IMG/VR virus record: IMGVR_UViG_3300044972_001114
Location: 1 to 32,501 of that record
Length of the DNA: 32,501 nt
From: a virus
Reading direction: 5' to 3' (one strand)
Shown: positions 7,501 through 13,443 of the stretch, in pieces
How positions within the stretch are numbered: position 1 is the first letter of the stretch
Layout of the letters: each line of letters starts with the position of its first letter
Notes under the pieces: generated by a model
The model's database searches: none
What the model was told of the DNA's origin: nothing
The model's input: only the letters and a program-made list of their open reading frames with translations
Made by a program: the position numbers and the translations under genes

Positions 7501-7971
7501 TTACCGAGCGCCCCTACGGGCAAGCCTGCCGCCCTGCAAGCGAACGTGTTCGACCGCCACGGCTAGCACTCGGCTGGTCGTTGGGACATAAGTCATGGTT
7601 TCGCGCACGGCTTCGATCTCCTCGTCCGTGACGGTTTCGAGGATCTTTGCTGCCCATGTGTCCCAATCTGCGAGCTCGCTCGCGCTTGGGGGGATGCAGA
7701 CCTGTGCGCGGGTGTCCTCGATTTCCGTACTGGCTACCCCTGCCGTGTGCGCGGTGGCGGTGATCTTGCAATACGCCTTGTGAATCGCGGACAGGTCGGG
7801 GCGGCTATCACGCTCAAGACGATGCTGCTTGATGCATTCGCGCAGGATGTCCTGCTTCAGCGATCCCCAGCGTTCGTTCAGGAGGTTGCCTTCTTCCGGG
7901 GTGGGCTTGTATTTCGGCCACAGTTTGCAGAGGTAGATTTTGTTGTCCGACCATGTCGTTGGTTGTTGCAT
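7501..7971 (-). CDS. Hypothetical protein, likely replication-associated
   Basis: A 156-residue protein. ATG 7971 follows AAGGAGA with good spacing. The segment ERWGSLKQDILRECIKQHRL, then RPDLSAIHKAYC, matches a pattern I associate with small phage proteins encoded beside DUF1376 replication proteins, but I cannot name the family. The C-terminal third is acidic (TVTDEEIEAVRETM), then basic. It lies immediately after the DUF1376-like gene in the same transcript, so a role in replication initiation or helicase loading is a guess from context. Confidence 0.65.
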   Translation of the reverse strand: MQQPTTWSDNKIYLCKLWPKYKPTPEEGNLLNERWGSLKQDILRECIKQHRLERDSRPDLSAIHKAYCKITATAHTAGVASTEIEDTRAQVCIPPSASELADWDTWAAKILETVTDEEIEAVRETMTYVPTTSRVLAVAVEHVRLQGGRLARRGAR

Positions 7972-7994
7972 CGTTGTCTCCTTGGTTGATGGTT

Positions 7995-8534
7995 TCAGAA
8001 CGGAACCCAATTCGGGTCGGCTTCTTGAGCAGCCTTAATCTCCGCCCGCCGAAGGCGACGACCCCCTTTGTAAAGGGGGAGGGGGGTTTTAATATCTGTG
8101 GTTGTGGTTGTAGTTGTAGTTGCCATCGGTTCGCCATTGGCTGAGCCAATGACTGAGCCATTACCTGAGCCATTGGCGGAGCCATTCTTGCCACTCCAAC
8201 GGGCATCGGCTCCGCGCTTTCCGGATTCACTTCGTTCGTTGTGCCGTTCCGCCACCTTGACGCGTTCGCGTTCCATGCGCGGGTTCACAAGGCTAGCCAT
8301 TGGCTTAGCCAATGGCTCAGCCATAGGCTCAAACCTTGCCCGGATGATTGCCCAGTCGCGCTCGGAGAGTGGGCAGCGGGTCAGGATTGAGCAGGCTTCG
8401 CGGTCGTCTGGGATGCCCCCATTCGTCCACGCGTACATGAGGAGCTGCGTGTACGACCAGCCTTGGATGGGGGTCATCGTTGCGGTGCTGACCAAGAAGT
8501 CAGTCGGGTAAAGCGGGAACCACGGTATAGACAT
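7995..8534 (-). CDS. DUF1376/YdaU-like replication protein with repeat linker
   Basis: A 179-residue protein from ATG 8534 with AAGGAAG upstream. The N-terminus WFPLYPTDFLVSTATMTPIQ then GWSYTQLLMYAWTNGGIPDD matches the DUF1376 (YdaU-like) domain found in phage replication-initiation regions. After residue 70 comes low-complexity sequence: MAEPLAKPMAS, then GSANGSGNGS, then a run of eight threonines, encoded by 12-bp repeats. The conserved-looking end is EAIKAAQE-like helix then DPNWVPF. It is the first gene of the leftward unit, downstream of a candidate extended -10 promoter and a strong hairpin. In this family the N-terminal domain is usually followed by a variable linker, which fits. Confidence 0.7.
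   Translation of the reverse strand: MSIPWFPLYPTDFLVSTATMTPIQGWSYTQLLMYAWTNGGIPDDREACSILTRCPLSERDWAIIRARFEPMAEPLAKPMASLVNPRMERERVKVAERHNERSESGKRGADARWSGKNGSANGSGNGSVIGSANGEPMATTTTTTTTDIKTPLPLYKGGRRLRRAEIKAAQEADPNWVPF
8136..8183. repeat. Four 12-bp tandem repeats inside the DUF1376-like gene
   Basis: Units at 8136, 8148, 8160 and 8172 follow the pattern A(A/T)T(G/A)(G/A/C)C(T/G)GAGCC. On the minus strand they encode GSANGSGNGSVIGSANG. A related cluster at 8298-8330 is read in another frame as MAEPLAKPMAS. Confidence 0.8.
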
Positions 8535-8553
8535 TTGCTTCCTTGCGATAGCC

Positions 8554-8598
8554 GTAGGCAGGGCGGGGAGCGAGTGCGGGCTGACCCGCCCCGCCTAC
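8554..8598. promoter_or_regulatory. Strong hairpin in the leftward leader
   Basis: The arms 8554-8567 (gtaggcagggcggg) and 8585-8598 (cccgccccgcctac) pair at 13 of 14 positions around a 17-base loop. It lies 20 bases before the first leftward gene. No T-tract follows on either strand, so it is more likely a leader structure or protein site than a terminator. Confidence 0.6.
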
Positions 8599-8655
8599 AG
8601 TTGTCGAGATGTTGAGCGTTTGCACTCGCTCCGCTATCCCCACGTTGGGAGTCGC

Positions 8656-8671
8656 TGAAAATATGATACCA
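8656..8671 (-). promoter_or_regulatory. Candidate extended -10 promoter for the leftward unit
   Basis: On the minus strand TGGTATCAT occupies 8671-8663, fitting an extended -10 (TGnTATAAT with one mismatch in the hexamer). No good -35 is present, as is common for extended -10 promoters. It would start a transcript about 120 bases before the gene at 8534. Confidence 0.35.
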
Positions 8672-8729
8672 TAAACCTGCCACCATGTGGCGGGGCGGTC
8701 TTGACCGCTCCTTACCTCACCCCCGGAAG

Positions 8730-8770
8730 CGCGGCTCGGTCGACGAAAGTCCCGAGCCGCGTTTGTTTTT
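8730..8770 (+). terminator. Intrinsic terminator in the divergent region
   Basis: A perfect 10-bp stem, cgcggctcgg (8730-8739) with ccgagccgcg (8752-8761), is followed by tttgttttt (8762-8770). Reading direction is plus. It lies upstream of the first rightward gene, and no clear gene precedes it, so it either ends a short RNA or blocks read-through into the early unit. Confidence 0.75.
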
Positions 8771-8838
8771 GGCGTACCAACCGCGCCAGCCGACCACCAA
8801 CGCGGCTAACACACCGAGCGGCATCATAATCGGGCGAG

Positions 8839-8857
8839 GTGTCAATTTATTTGATAC
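8839..8857. promoter_or_regulatory. Imperfect 19-bp dyad, operator candidate
   Basis: The sequence is gtgtcaatttatttgatac: 7-base arms with one mismatch around a 5-base AT-rich centre. Size and symmetry fit a dimeric HTH repressor site. Confidence 0.4.
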
Positions 8858-8920
8858 GGATTTCGGGCTAGGAATCCGCGATTGTGTGGAAATCCGTCAA
8901 CAAACTTACAGATTGACCCC

Positions 8921-8949
8921 TTGCGTGCCGATGTACCTGTCAGTACATT
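8921..8949 (+). promoter_or_regulatory. Candidate rightward promoter overlapping a dyad
   Basis: TTGCGT (8921-8926), 17 bases, then TACATT (8944-8949) gives a weak sigma70-like match (3/6 and 4/6). The 16-bp dyad TGTACCTGTCAGTACA (8932-8947) overlaps the -10, as a repressor site would. The first rightward gene starts about 50 bases downstream. Confidence 0.35.
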
Positions 8950-9006
8950 TCCGATGTCAGAGGCGCGTGCCGCTGACGACGCACCCAGTTTGAGAGGACT
9001 GAAGCC

Positions 9007-9321
9007 ATGACCGACGCAATCACCATTTCGATCCCAGAACACAACTACCTCGCAGTTCAGCACGTCACCCGCATGGAGCCGTATGCGGTTGCGCTCGGCT
9101 ACATGGGCTACGACGCGATTCTCCCAGCGGCTCAAAAAATCAAAGACGGCGTAAGCCTCGCTGTGATTCGCGCACACGCGGACATGGAGGTTGTAAACCG
9201 TCGAAGCAAAAAAGCCTACAACGCGTGCCTCGTCGCAATTCAAAATGCAGAGGATGCTTTTGAATCCCGCCACACAATCACGGTGGGCATCATCCGCTCA
9301 ACCGTGCGGCAGCTGTCTTGA
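9007..9321 (+). CDS. Early hypothetical protein, paralog 1
   Basis: A 104-residue protein from ATG 9007, preceded by GAGAGG. It is clearly related to the next gene: both contain IKDGVS, then VIRAH, then a segment with A(Y/F).AC(L/V)..I..AE.AF..RH. The function is unknown. It is the first gene of the rightward unit, so expression soon after infection is likely. Its leader (CGCACCCAGTTTGAGAGGAC) is also duplicated before the second copy. Confidence 0.78.
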   Translation: MTDAITISIPEHNYLAVQHVTRMEPYAVALGYMGYDAILPAAQKIKDGVSLAVIRAHADMEVVNRRSKKAYNACLVAIQNAEDAFESRHTITVGIIRSTVRQLS

Positions 9322-9410
9322 TATCGACCGCGCACCTGTTCACCCTCCGGGGTGGGCGGGATGCGACGGCCGATACCGACGCAACGCACCCAGTACGAGA
9401 GGACTGACCC

Positions 9411-9665
9411 GTGAGTACCAAGACCCAAATGACCGTTACCGATGCCTTGAACAGCGACCGTATTGCCAAGCAGTACAACGATGCGCTGCTTGCCGCCGCT
9501 ATGGAAATCAAGGACGGCGTCAGCCAGCGCGTGATTCGCGCACACAACGACCTTGCCGCCGTTGACCATGACAACGAGAACGCCTTTGCCGCTTGCGTGG
9601 ACGAGATCGACGCAGCCGAAGGCGCGTTTATTGCTCGCCACGAGAACACGGTGGTATCACTTTGA
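9411..9665 (+). CDS. Early hypothetical protein, paralog 2
   Basis: An 84-residue protein from GTG 9411 with GAGAGG upstream. It is a shorter relative of the preceding gene, sharing (M)EIKDGVS, VIRAHNDL and the AEGAFIARHENT ending, with a different and shorter N-terminus (MSTKTQMTVTDALNSDRI). The gap between the paralogs (9322-9410) holds a small cacccTCCGgggtg hairpin and the repeated leader. Function unknown; the protein is probably all helix. Confidence 0.78.
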   Translation: MSTKTQMTVTDALNSDRIAKQYNDALLAAAMEIKDGVSQRVIRAHNDLAAVDHDNENAFAACVDEIDAAEGAFIARHENTVVSL

Positions 9666-9991
9666 CCGCCCGCCGCTCTGACCCCGCGACCAGTCACGCG
9701 GCCGCCGATGACATGGCTCCCAAACTCGCAGGGCTTCAAGCCGCGCTCCTTGACGCGTTCAAGGCGGCGGGCGAGTATGGACTGACCTCAGACGAGGCGG
9801 AGGCGAAAGCCCACCTACACGCGGGAGCGCGTCGCAGAGTCAGCGAGCTGCACGCGGCAGGGCTGATTGCTCCGACTGGCGCTACGCGACTTGGTCGCGC
9901 TGGCAAGGCGCAGCGCGTGTTCTGCGCGGTCATCTCTTCTATCCCCGACAGTCTCTTCCCCACCCCTACCGAAAGGAAATACCGATGCTAG
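9662..9991 (+). CDS. Winged-helix-like phage protein
   Basis: A 109-residue protein read from TTG 9662, which overlaps the upstream stop as TTGA. Translation begins TARRSDPATSHAAADDM after the initiator, a phrase common at the start of small phage and prophage proteins with a winged-helix domain. The rest (YGLTSDEAEA, HAGARRRVSELHAAGLI, GKAQRVF) fits helix-turn-helix plus wing, as in the family's typical 'arrRvseL...Gli' layout. It probably binds DNA. The start choice rests on the overlap and on the family N-terminus. Confidence 0.7.
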   Translation: MTARRSDPATSHAAADDMAPKLAGLQAALLDAFKAAGEYGLTSDEAEAKAHLHAGARRRVSELHAAGLIAPTGATRLGRAGKAQRVFCAVISSIPDSLFPTPTERKYRC

Positions 9992-10329
9992 ACACCAAGA
10001 AGATCCGCAAGCGCGAAGTCGAGTACGAAATTGATGCTAGTCAGTTGATGGGCATCCCAGAAGTCGTTGCCGAGTACCTCATGTCGCACTCTGTGACCGT
10101 CCTCCTAGAAGGTCGCTATCAGGTTGACGGCGGTTGTGCGGAGATGGGCGACCGACCAGCATGGCGGTTGCTTGACTGGAAGATCCTGACCGTGAGCCTT
10201 GACGGGCAAGTCCTTGACCACGACCAGCGCGTCCCGTCAGACTTCCCTATGGCCGTTGTCATCAACAGCACCTTCTCGCGCCATACGCGTGAGTACCTTG
10301 AGGCGCGACCGCCGGAGATGTACGAATGA
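9985..10329 (+). CDS. Early hypothetical protein
   Basis: A 114-residue protein from ATG 9985 with a strong AAAGGAAA upstream; it overlaps the previous gene by 7 bases. The sequence looks mixed alpha/beta (VTVLLEGRYQVDGG, WRLLDWKILTVSLDGQVLDH). No family recognised. It is coupled by an ATGA overlap to the next gene. Confidence 0.72.
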   Translation: MLDTKKIRKREVEYEIDASQLMGIPEVVAEYLMSHSVTVLLEGRYQVDGGCAEMGDRPAWRLLDWKILTVSLDGQVLDHDQRVPSDFPMAVVINSTFSRHTREYLEARPPEMYE

Positions 10330-10682
10330 AAAACTGCAAGACCTGTGCGGAATTGGTTGAGTCGCTCAAGGTGGCTACCGCACTCATCAAGGACGCGACC
10401 GCGCAAATCAAGGAACTACACCTTGACCTAAACGAAGCGCGATACGACAACAAAAACCTGCACGCGGTACTACTCAATCAAGATGCCGCGTTAAAGAAAA
10501 ATCAAACCCTGCTGAACAAACAAGCAAGGCGCGAGCGACTGATGCAGATCCGCCCAAACAAGGGCATTACCGAGAAGAGTGATTTACAGGCTGACATGAT
10601 CGCCAGCGCAATCGAACAGGCACTAGCGGCTCCCGCGCCAACCCTGTCGAAGCGGTCAAAGCGTTTGGGTTCCCAAGGTTAA
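10326..10682 (+). CDS. Early coiled-coil hypothetical protein
   Basis: A 118-residue protein that begins MKNCKTCAEL, with a CxxC pair, followed by heptad-like helices (VATALIKDATAQIKELHLDL) and a basic C-terminus. The start overlaps the previous stop as ATGA. A coiled-coil oligomer is likely; function unknown. Confidence 0.68.
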   Translation: MKNCKTCAELVESLKVATALIKDATAQIKELHLDLNEARYDNKNLHAVLLNQDAALKKNQTLLNKQARRERLMQIRPNKGITEKSDLQADMIASAIEQALAAPAPTLSKRSKRLGSQG

Positions 10683-10709
10683 CACCGCCACGGCGGAGAA
10701 GGAAACGAC

Positions 10710-10907
10710 ATGAGCGACCTGAGAGACATAGCGACATTGTGCAAGGAGATCGGCTACCTGACGGCACAGGTGGAAATACTCCGCAAGGAGCGCGACGAGG
10801 CAAGGCAGAGGGTTTGCAGGATGATGTCGAGAAACACCAAGCCTTACACGATTCCTGAATGGTTTGCCGAGCAAGAGAATTGGGATTGCTACAAGGAGGC
10901 AAAGTAA
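10710..10907 (+). CDS. Small early coiled-coil protein
   Basis: A 65-residue protein from ATG 10710 with GAAGGAAA upstream. The N-terminal two thirds (ATLCKEIGYLTAQVEILRKE) reads as a coiled coil; the end is aromatic (TIPEWFAEQENWDCY). It contains the strong AAGGAGG that serves the next gene, which overlaps it by one base (TAATG). Function unknown. Confidence 0.65.
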   Translation: MSDLRDIATLCKEIGYLTAQVEILRKERDEARQRVCRMMSRNTKPYTIPEWFAEQENWDCYKEAK

Positions 10908-11083
10908 TGGAAGAGCGCGACCGCATGGCCGTTGAAATGCTTCGGGTTGTGTTCCAGACGACCCAGCATTGGGCTGGGGTGCAGCATGATGAAAAGTGGT
11001 ATTGGGACGATATGAACTCGGCAGCAGAGGTTGCTTACCGCCTTGCCGATGCAATGCTCAAAGCACGAAAGGAAGAGCAATAA
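10907..11083 (+). CDS. Small early hypothetical protein
   Basis: A 58-residue protein starting at ATG 10907 in a TAATG overlap, with AAGGAGG 8 bases upstream. It contains a Trp/His-rich middle (TTQHWAGVQHDEKWYWDDM) and a helical end (AYRLADAMLKARKE). It overlaps the next gene in another TAATG junction. I do not recognise it. Confidence 0.62.
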   Translation: MEERDRMAVEMLRVVFQTTQHWAGVQHDEKWYWDDMNSAAEVAYRLADAMLKARKEEQ

Positions 11084-11472
11084 TGGAAGAAGAAGACAAC
11101 CGATGGGCGCGGCCCGTGTTGCATGACGTGGAATGGAATCGCAAGGACGGCTACCCCGCGTGGCTGAGTGAAGACCGCGTCCAGCGCGGGCTGGCGGGGA
11201 AGTTCGACCGCCCGGTCTTGGTCATCGTTGGCGGCGATTCGATGTTGCACCAAGTGGACGAGTCGGACGGCAACCCGGTACTCGCCTACTGGCGGGCTTC
11301 GGTCTACCTCTTGCAGACCAACCCCGAGGGCATCGAGGGGACGCGGTTCTCTAGCCTGTGCCTCTTTGAAGAAGGGGATACGCAGGACGGGGTACGCGAG
11401 GATCTGATGAACCGCGTTGTGAACTTCATCACCAAATGCAACCCCAACACGAAGGTAGCCCATGTCTCCTAG
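11083..11472 (+). CDS. Early hypothetical protein
   Basis: A 129-residue acidic protein from ATG 11083, in a TAATG overlap with the previous gene. Segments such as RPVLVIVGGDSML and VLAYWRASVYLL suggest a compact alpha/beta fold. No family recognised. It overlaps the next gene by 11 bases. Confidence 0.7.
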   Translation: MEEEDNRWARPVLHDVEWNRKDGYPAWLSEDRVQRGLAGKFDRPVLVIVGGDSMLHQVDESDGNPVLAYWRASVYLLQTNPEGIEGTRFSSLCLFEEGDTQDGVREDLMNRVVNFITKCNPNTKVAHVS

Positions 11473-11668
11473 TGTTGAAACTAAGGGTGGGTTCTTGACC
11501 ATCACACTCCGCAAGCACTCGGATTACATCGTGATTCTTGACGAGGCTGGGGAGCAGGTCGCGCACATTTGCGCGAACGTGCAAGGATCGTCAGGCAACG
11601 ACCGTATCCGCGTCTCGATCCGCGCCGACCAGCGCTACCGCATTCATCGGGGGAAGGGAGACGAATGA
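11462..11668 (+). CDS. CsrA-like small protein (tentative)
   Basis: A 68-residue protein from ATG 11462. The layout resembles the CsrA/RsmA fold: a first strand (GFLTITLRKHSDYIVI), a second strand region (EAGEQVAHICANVQG) and the family-like ending NDRIRVSIRADQRYRIHR, comparable to CsrA's 'vRiGI.AP..v.vhR'. CsrA proteins bind GGA motifs in mRNA leaders and control translation. The canonical GVNAP is not present (SIRAD instead), so the assignment is tentative. It is coupled to a small HTH protein by ATGA. Confidence 0.5.
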   Translation: MSPSVETKGGFLTITLRKHSDYIVILDEAGEQVAHICANVQGSSGNDRIRVSIRADQRYRIHRGKGDE

Positions 11669-11811
11669 ACAAGATCGACGACCTAACCTTGCAGGGCATC
11701 CGCAAGGACAAGAGCAAGGGCGTAAAGCAATCAGACATCGCGCGGAAGTACCGAGTGAGCGTTTCGGCGGTGAGCCGCATCCTGCGCGGGAGTCGCCGTG
11801 CGAAGCGCTAA
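11665..11811 (+). CDS. Tiny helix-turn-helix protein
   Basis: A 48-residue protein starting at ATG 11665 in an ATGA overlap, with AAGGGAG upstream. Nearly the whole chain is a helix-turn-helix: GVKQSDIARKYRVSVSAVSR followed by ILRGSRRAKR. It resembles the isolated HTH of resolvases and of sigma-type or AsnC-type regulators, with no catalytic domain. A DNA-binding regulator or cofactor is likely. An intrinsic terminator follows directly. Confidence 0.72.
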   Translation: MNKIDDLTLQGIRKDKSKGVKQSDIARKYRVSVSAVSRILRGSRRAKR

Positions 11812-11830
11812 GGACTACTGTTTTAGAGGC

Positions 11831-11868
11831 AATCCCGCCGGGGGGCGTTCCCTCGGCGGGGTTGTTTG
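11831..11868 (+). terminator. Intrinsic terminator after the first early gene block
   Basis: A 14-bp stem (11831-11844 with 11850-11863, one or two G-T pairs) with loop gcgtt is followed by gtttgt. It comes 20 bases after the small HTH gene and would end or attenuate the first part of the rightward unit. Confidence 0.7.
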
Positions 11869-11985
11869 TAGATTGTGGCGTTTCCTCACACGGAAAAAAC
11901 CGAAACAAGATACCCTCCCCACGGTGAAGCAAGAACTACACCGCATCATGCTGAGAGACGACCTTTATCGAGGCGAAGGCTGACC

Positions 11986-12168
11986 ATGCGAGGGGATTGG
12001 GAAGAGGACATTGTTGACCGCATCATGGCGAGCCAGTCCACCGACCCCCTGCTCAAAGAAGCCGCCACCGAGATCACCTATATGCGCGAGCAGCTCACCG
12101 CACAGATCAAAGAAGTCAACCGCGCTCGGCAGGCGCTTCTCCTCTGCCAGCGGACGCAACGTGCTTGA
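11986..12168 (+). CDS. Small early hypothetical protein before rusA
   Basis: A 60-residue helical protein from ATG 11986 (MRGDWEEDIVDRIMASQ) with GAGGCGAAGG upstream. The second half (ATEITYMREQLTAQIKEVNR) is a likely coiled coil. It overlaps the resolvase gene by 8 bases. The gap before it (11869-11985) holds no recognisable gene beyond a 19-codon GTG frame without a ribosome site. Function unknown. Confidence 0.65.
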   Translation: MRGDWEEDIVDRIMASQSTDPLLKEAATEITYMREQLTAQIKEVNRARQALLLCQRTQRA

Positions 12169-12571
12169 ATTCGTAGTCGCCGGAATTCCCGCGCCCCAAG
12201 GCTCTAAAAGGGTTTTCGTGCGCGGCGGCCGCGTTTCGCTCGTGGAGTCATGCGCGAGGGTCAAGCCCTACCGCGCCCTTGTTTCCCTTGCCGCTAGTCA
12301 AGCGCGTACTGAAGCACCAACGCAGCAACCCGTAGGGATAGCGATTGCCTTCGTCTTCGTTCGCCCGAAGAGCCATTACACCAGTAAAGGCGCACTCCGC
12401 GCTGGCGCTCCGACCCACCCCGGCAAGCCTGACATCGACAAACTTTGCCGCGCCGTCCTTGATGCCCTTACGGGCATCCTGTACCACGATGACGCGCAGG
12501 TCGTTTCCCTGAACGCTAGTAAACGCTACGGGGTCGCTTCGATGACGGCTATTTCCCTTTTCACCTGTTGA
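12161..12571 (+). CDS. rusA: RusA-family Holliday junction resolvase
   Basis: A 136-residue protein from GTG 12161, overlapping the upstream stop. The N-terminus has FVVAGIPAPQGSKR, the family's substrate-binding start, and the catalytic region is HPGKPDIDKLCRAVLDALTG followed by LYHDDAQV. Asp91, Asp93 and Asp110/111 correspond to the acidic residues that bind metal in RusA. RusA resolves four-way junctions by paired nicking. In this phage it probably processes recombination intermediates made with the ERF annealing protein downstream. Length fits the family (about 120-140). Confidence 0.9.
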   Translation: MLEFVVAGIPAPQGSKRVFVRGGRVSLVESCARVKPYRALVSLAASQARTEAPTQQPVGIAIAFVFVRPKSHYTSKGALRAGAPTHPGKPDIDKLCRAVLDALTGILYHDDAQVVSLNASKRYGVASMTAISLFTC

Positions 12572-12596
12572 CACTTGCTATATGAGGCAGTACCAT
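12568..12596 (+). promoter_or_regulatory. Near-consensus sigma70 promoter before the ERF gene
   Basis: TTGACA (12568-12573), a 17-base spacer and TACCAT (12591-12596). The -35 is perfect and overlaps the rusA stop codon; the -10 matches 4 of 6. It would give a separate strong transcript for the ERF and Gp157-like genes, with a leader of about 58 bases holding the gcgcggcGAgccgcgc hairpin at 12627-12642. Confidence 0.65.
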
Positions 12597-12660
12597 TTCC
12601 GCGCCCTAGCATTTCGCCGGGGTCGAGCGCGGCGAGCCGCGCAGTCTTGAGAGGACGATC

Positions 12661-13443
12661 ATGCAACGAAGTGACACTATTGGGGAGCTAGCGAAGGCGC
12701 TGGCGGCCGCAAACTTGGAAATCACCAACCCCAGCCTTGACGCGGTCAACCCGCATTTTAAAAGCCGCTACGCCAGCCTTGGCGCAATCATTAACGCCGT
12801 CCGCCTGCCGCTTGCCCGTCACGGGATCAGCGCCGTGCAGACAGTCAGCACCGATGGCGGGGCGGTAGGGGTGACGACCACCTTGCTCCATGCGAGCGGG
12901 GAATGGATGGCGGAGACGGCAATGTCCGCGCTGCCTGACCGCGCTACGGTTCAGCAACTAGGGTCGGTCATCACCTACCTACGCCGCTACGCGCTCGCGT
13001 CCATCACGGGCATCGTTGGCGAGGACGACGATGACGGCAACGCAACGACTAGCCCAAGCGCCCCGCGTAGCGAGCCTCGTAAGCCCTTCAAGCCGCAAGA
13101 CCCACGGACAGCCGTTCCGCCGCCTCCGACCGCTCCTAGGGCAACCAAGCCCGCCCCTGAGCCTGTGGCGGAAGTCAAGGCGGCAACCAAGGCGCTTGAC
13201 GCGTACCCAGACGTATACGAGGGGACATTCGACATCCTGCGCGTAGTCGTTCGTGACGGCAAGGCTCACGCTATTCAGGTGGACGGCAAGCATGGCAAGG
13301 CGTGGGTCGCCACTACCGTGCAGGAGTACGCCGACATGGCGAAGGAACACGTCAACGACTGTATGCAGTTGCAGGTTGAACGCGTCGGTGACACGCTCCA
13401 GATCATGAAGGTCATCGCATCGAAAGTCGAGGTCCCATTTTGA
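12661..13443 (+). CDS. erf: ERF-family single-strand annealing protein
   Basis: A 260-residue protein from ATG 12661 with GAGAGGAC upstream. The ERF domain is clear in residues 5-125: NPHFKSRYASLGAI (30-43), LARHGISAVQT (51-61) and the signature LGSVITYLRRYALASITGIV (100-119), followed by EDDDDGN. ERF proteins bind single-stranded DNA and anneal complementary strands, circularising or recombining phage genomes. A proline-rich linker (about 130-165) leads to a C-terminal domain of ~90 residues (TFDILRVVVRDGKAHAIQVD) that is probably variable. It pairs with the RusA resolvase and is coupled to a Gp157-like gene. Confidence 0.92.
   Translation: MQRSDTIGELAKALAAANLEITNPSLDAVNPHFKSRYASLGAIINAVRLPLARHGISAVQTVSTDGGAVGVTTTLLHASGEWMAETAMSALPDRATVQQLGSVITYLRRYALASITGIVGEDDDDGNATTSPSAPRSEPRKPFKPQDPRTAVPPPPTAPRATKPAPEPVAEVKAATKALDAYPDVYEGTFDILRVVVRDGKAHAIQVDGKHGKAWVATTVQEYADMAKEHVNDCMQLQVERVGDTLQIMKVIASKVEVPF

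Larger units (their letters stand above)
8535..9006. promoter_or_regulatory. Divergent control region
   Basis: This 472-base gap separates the leftward and rightward units. It holds the hairpin at 8554-8598, a leftward extended -10 candidate, the palindromic gcggtcttgaccgc at 8695-8708, a terminator at 8730-8770, an imperfect 19-bp dyad GTGTCAA/TTGATAC at 8839-8857 and a 16-bp dyad TGTAC/GTACA at 8932-8947. No convincing protein gene is present; a 36-codon minus-strand frame (8827-8717) is discussed in the findings. Both replication origin and repressor operators are plausible here, but neither is shown. Confidence 0.6.

Noticed and set aside
8560-8640. Inverted repeat agcgagtgc/gcactcgct as a second operator
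   Set aside because: Arms at 8569-8577 and 8622-8630 are far apart, and one falls in the loop of the stronger hairpin; it may be chance in GC-rich DNA.
8685-8993. 102-codon plus-strand frame in the divergent region
   Set aside because: It runs through the terminator and dyads, has no ribosome site, and its product looks like translated structure (RKRGSVDESPEP and similar). The stretch behaves as regulatory DNA.
11934-11983. 19-codon GTG frame before the 60-residue early gene
   Set aside because: No ribosome site and no recognisable features; it lies in leader sequence after a terminator.
12011-12160. N-terminal extension of the RusA-like protein
   Set aside because: The extension is Ser/Pro/Arg-rich shadow sequence of the 60-codon gene; GTG 12161 gives a normal RusA N-terminus.
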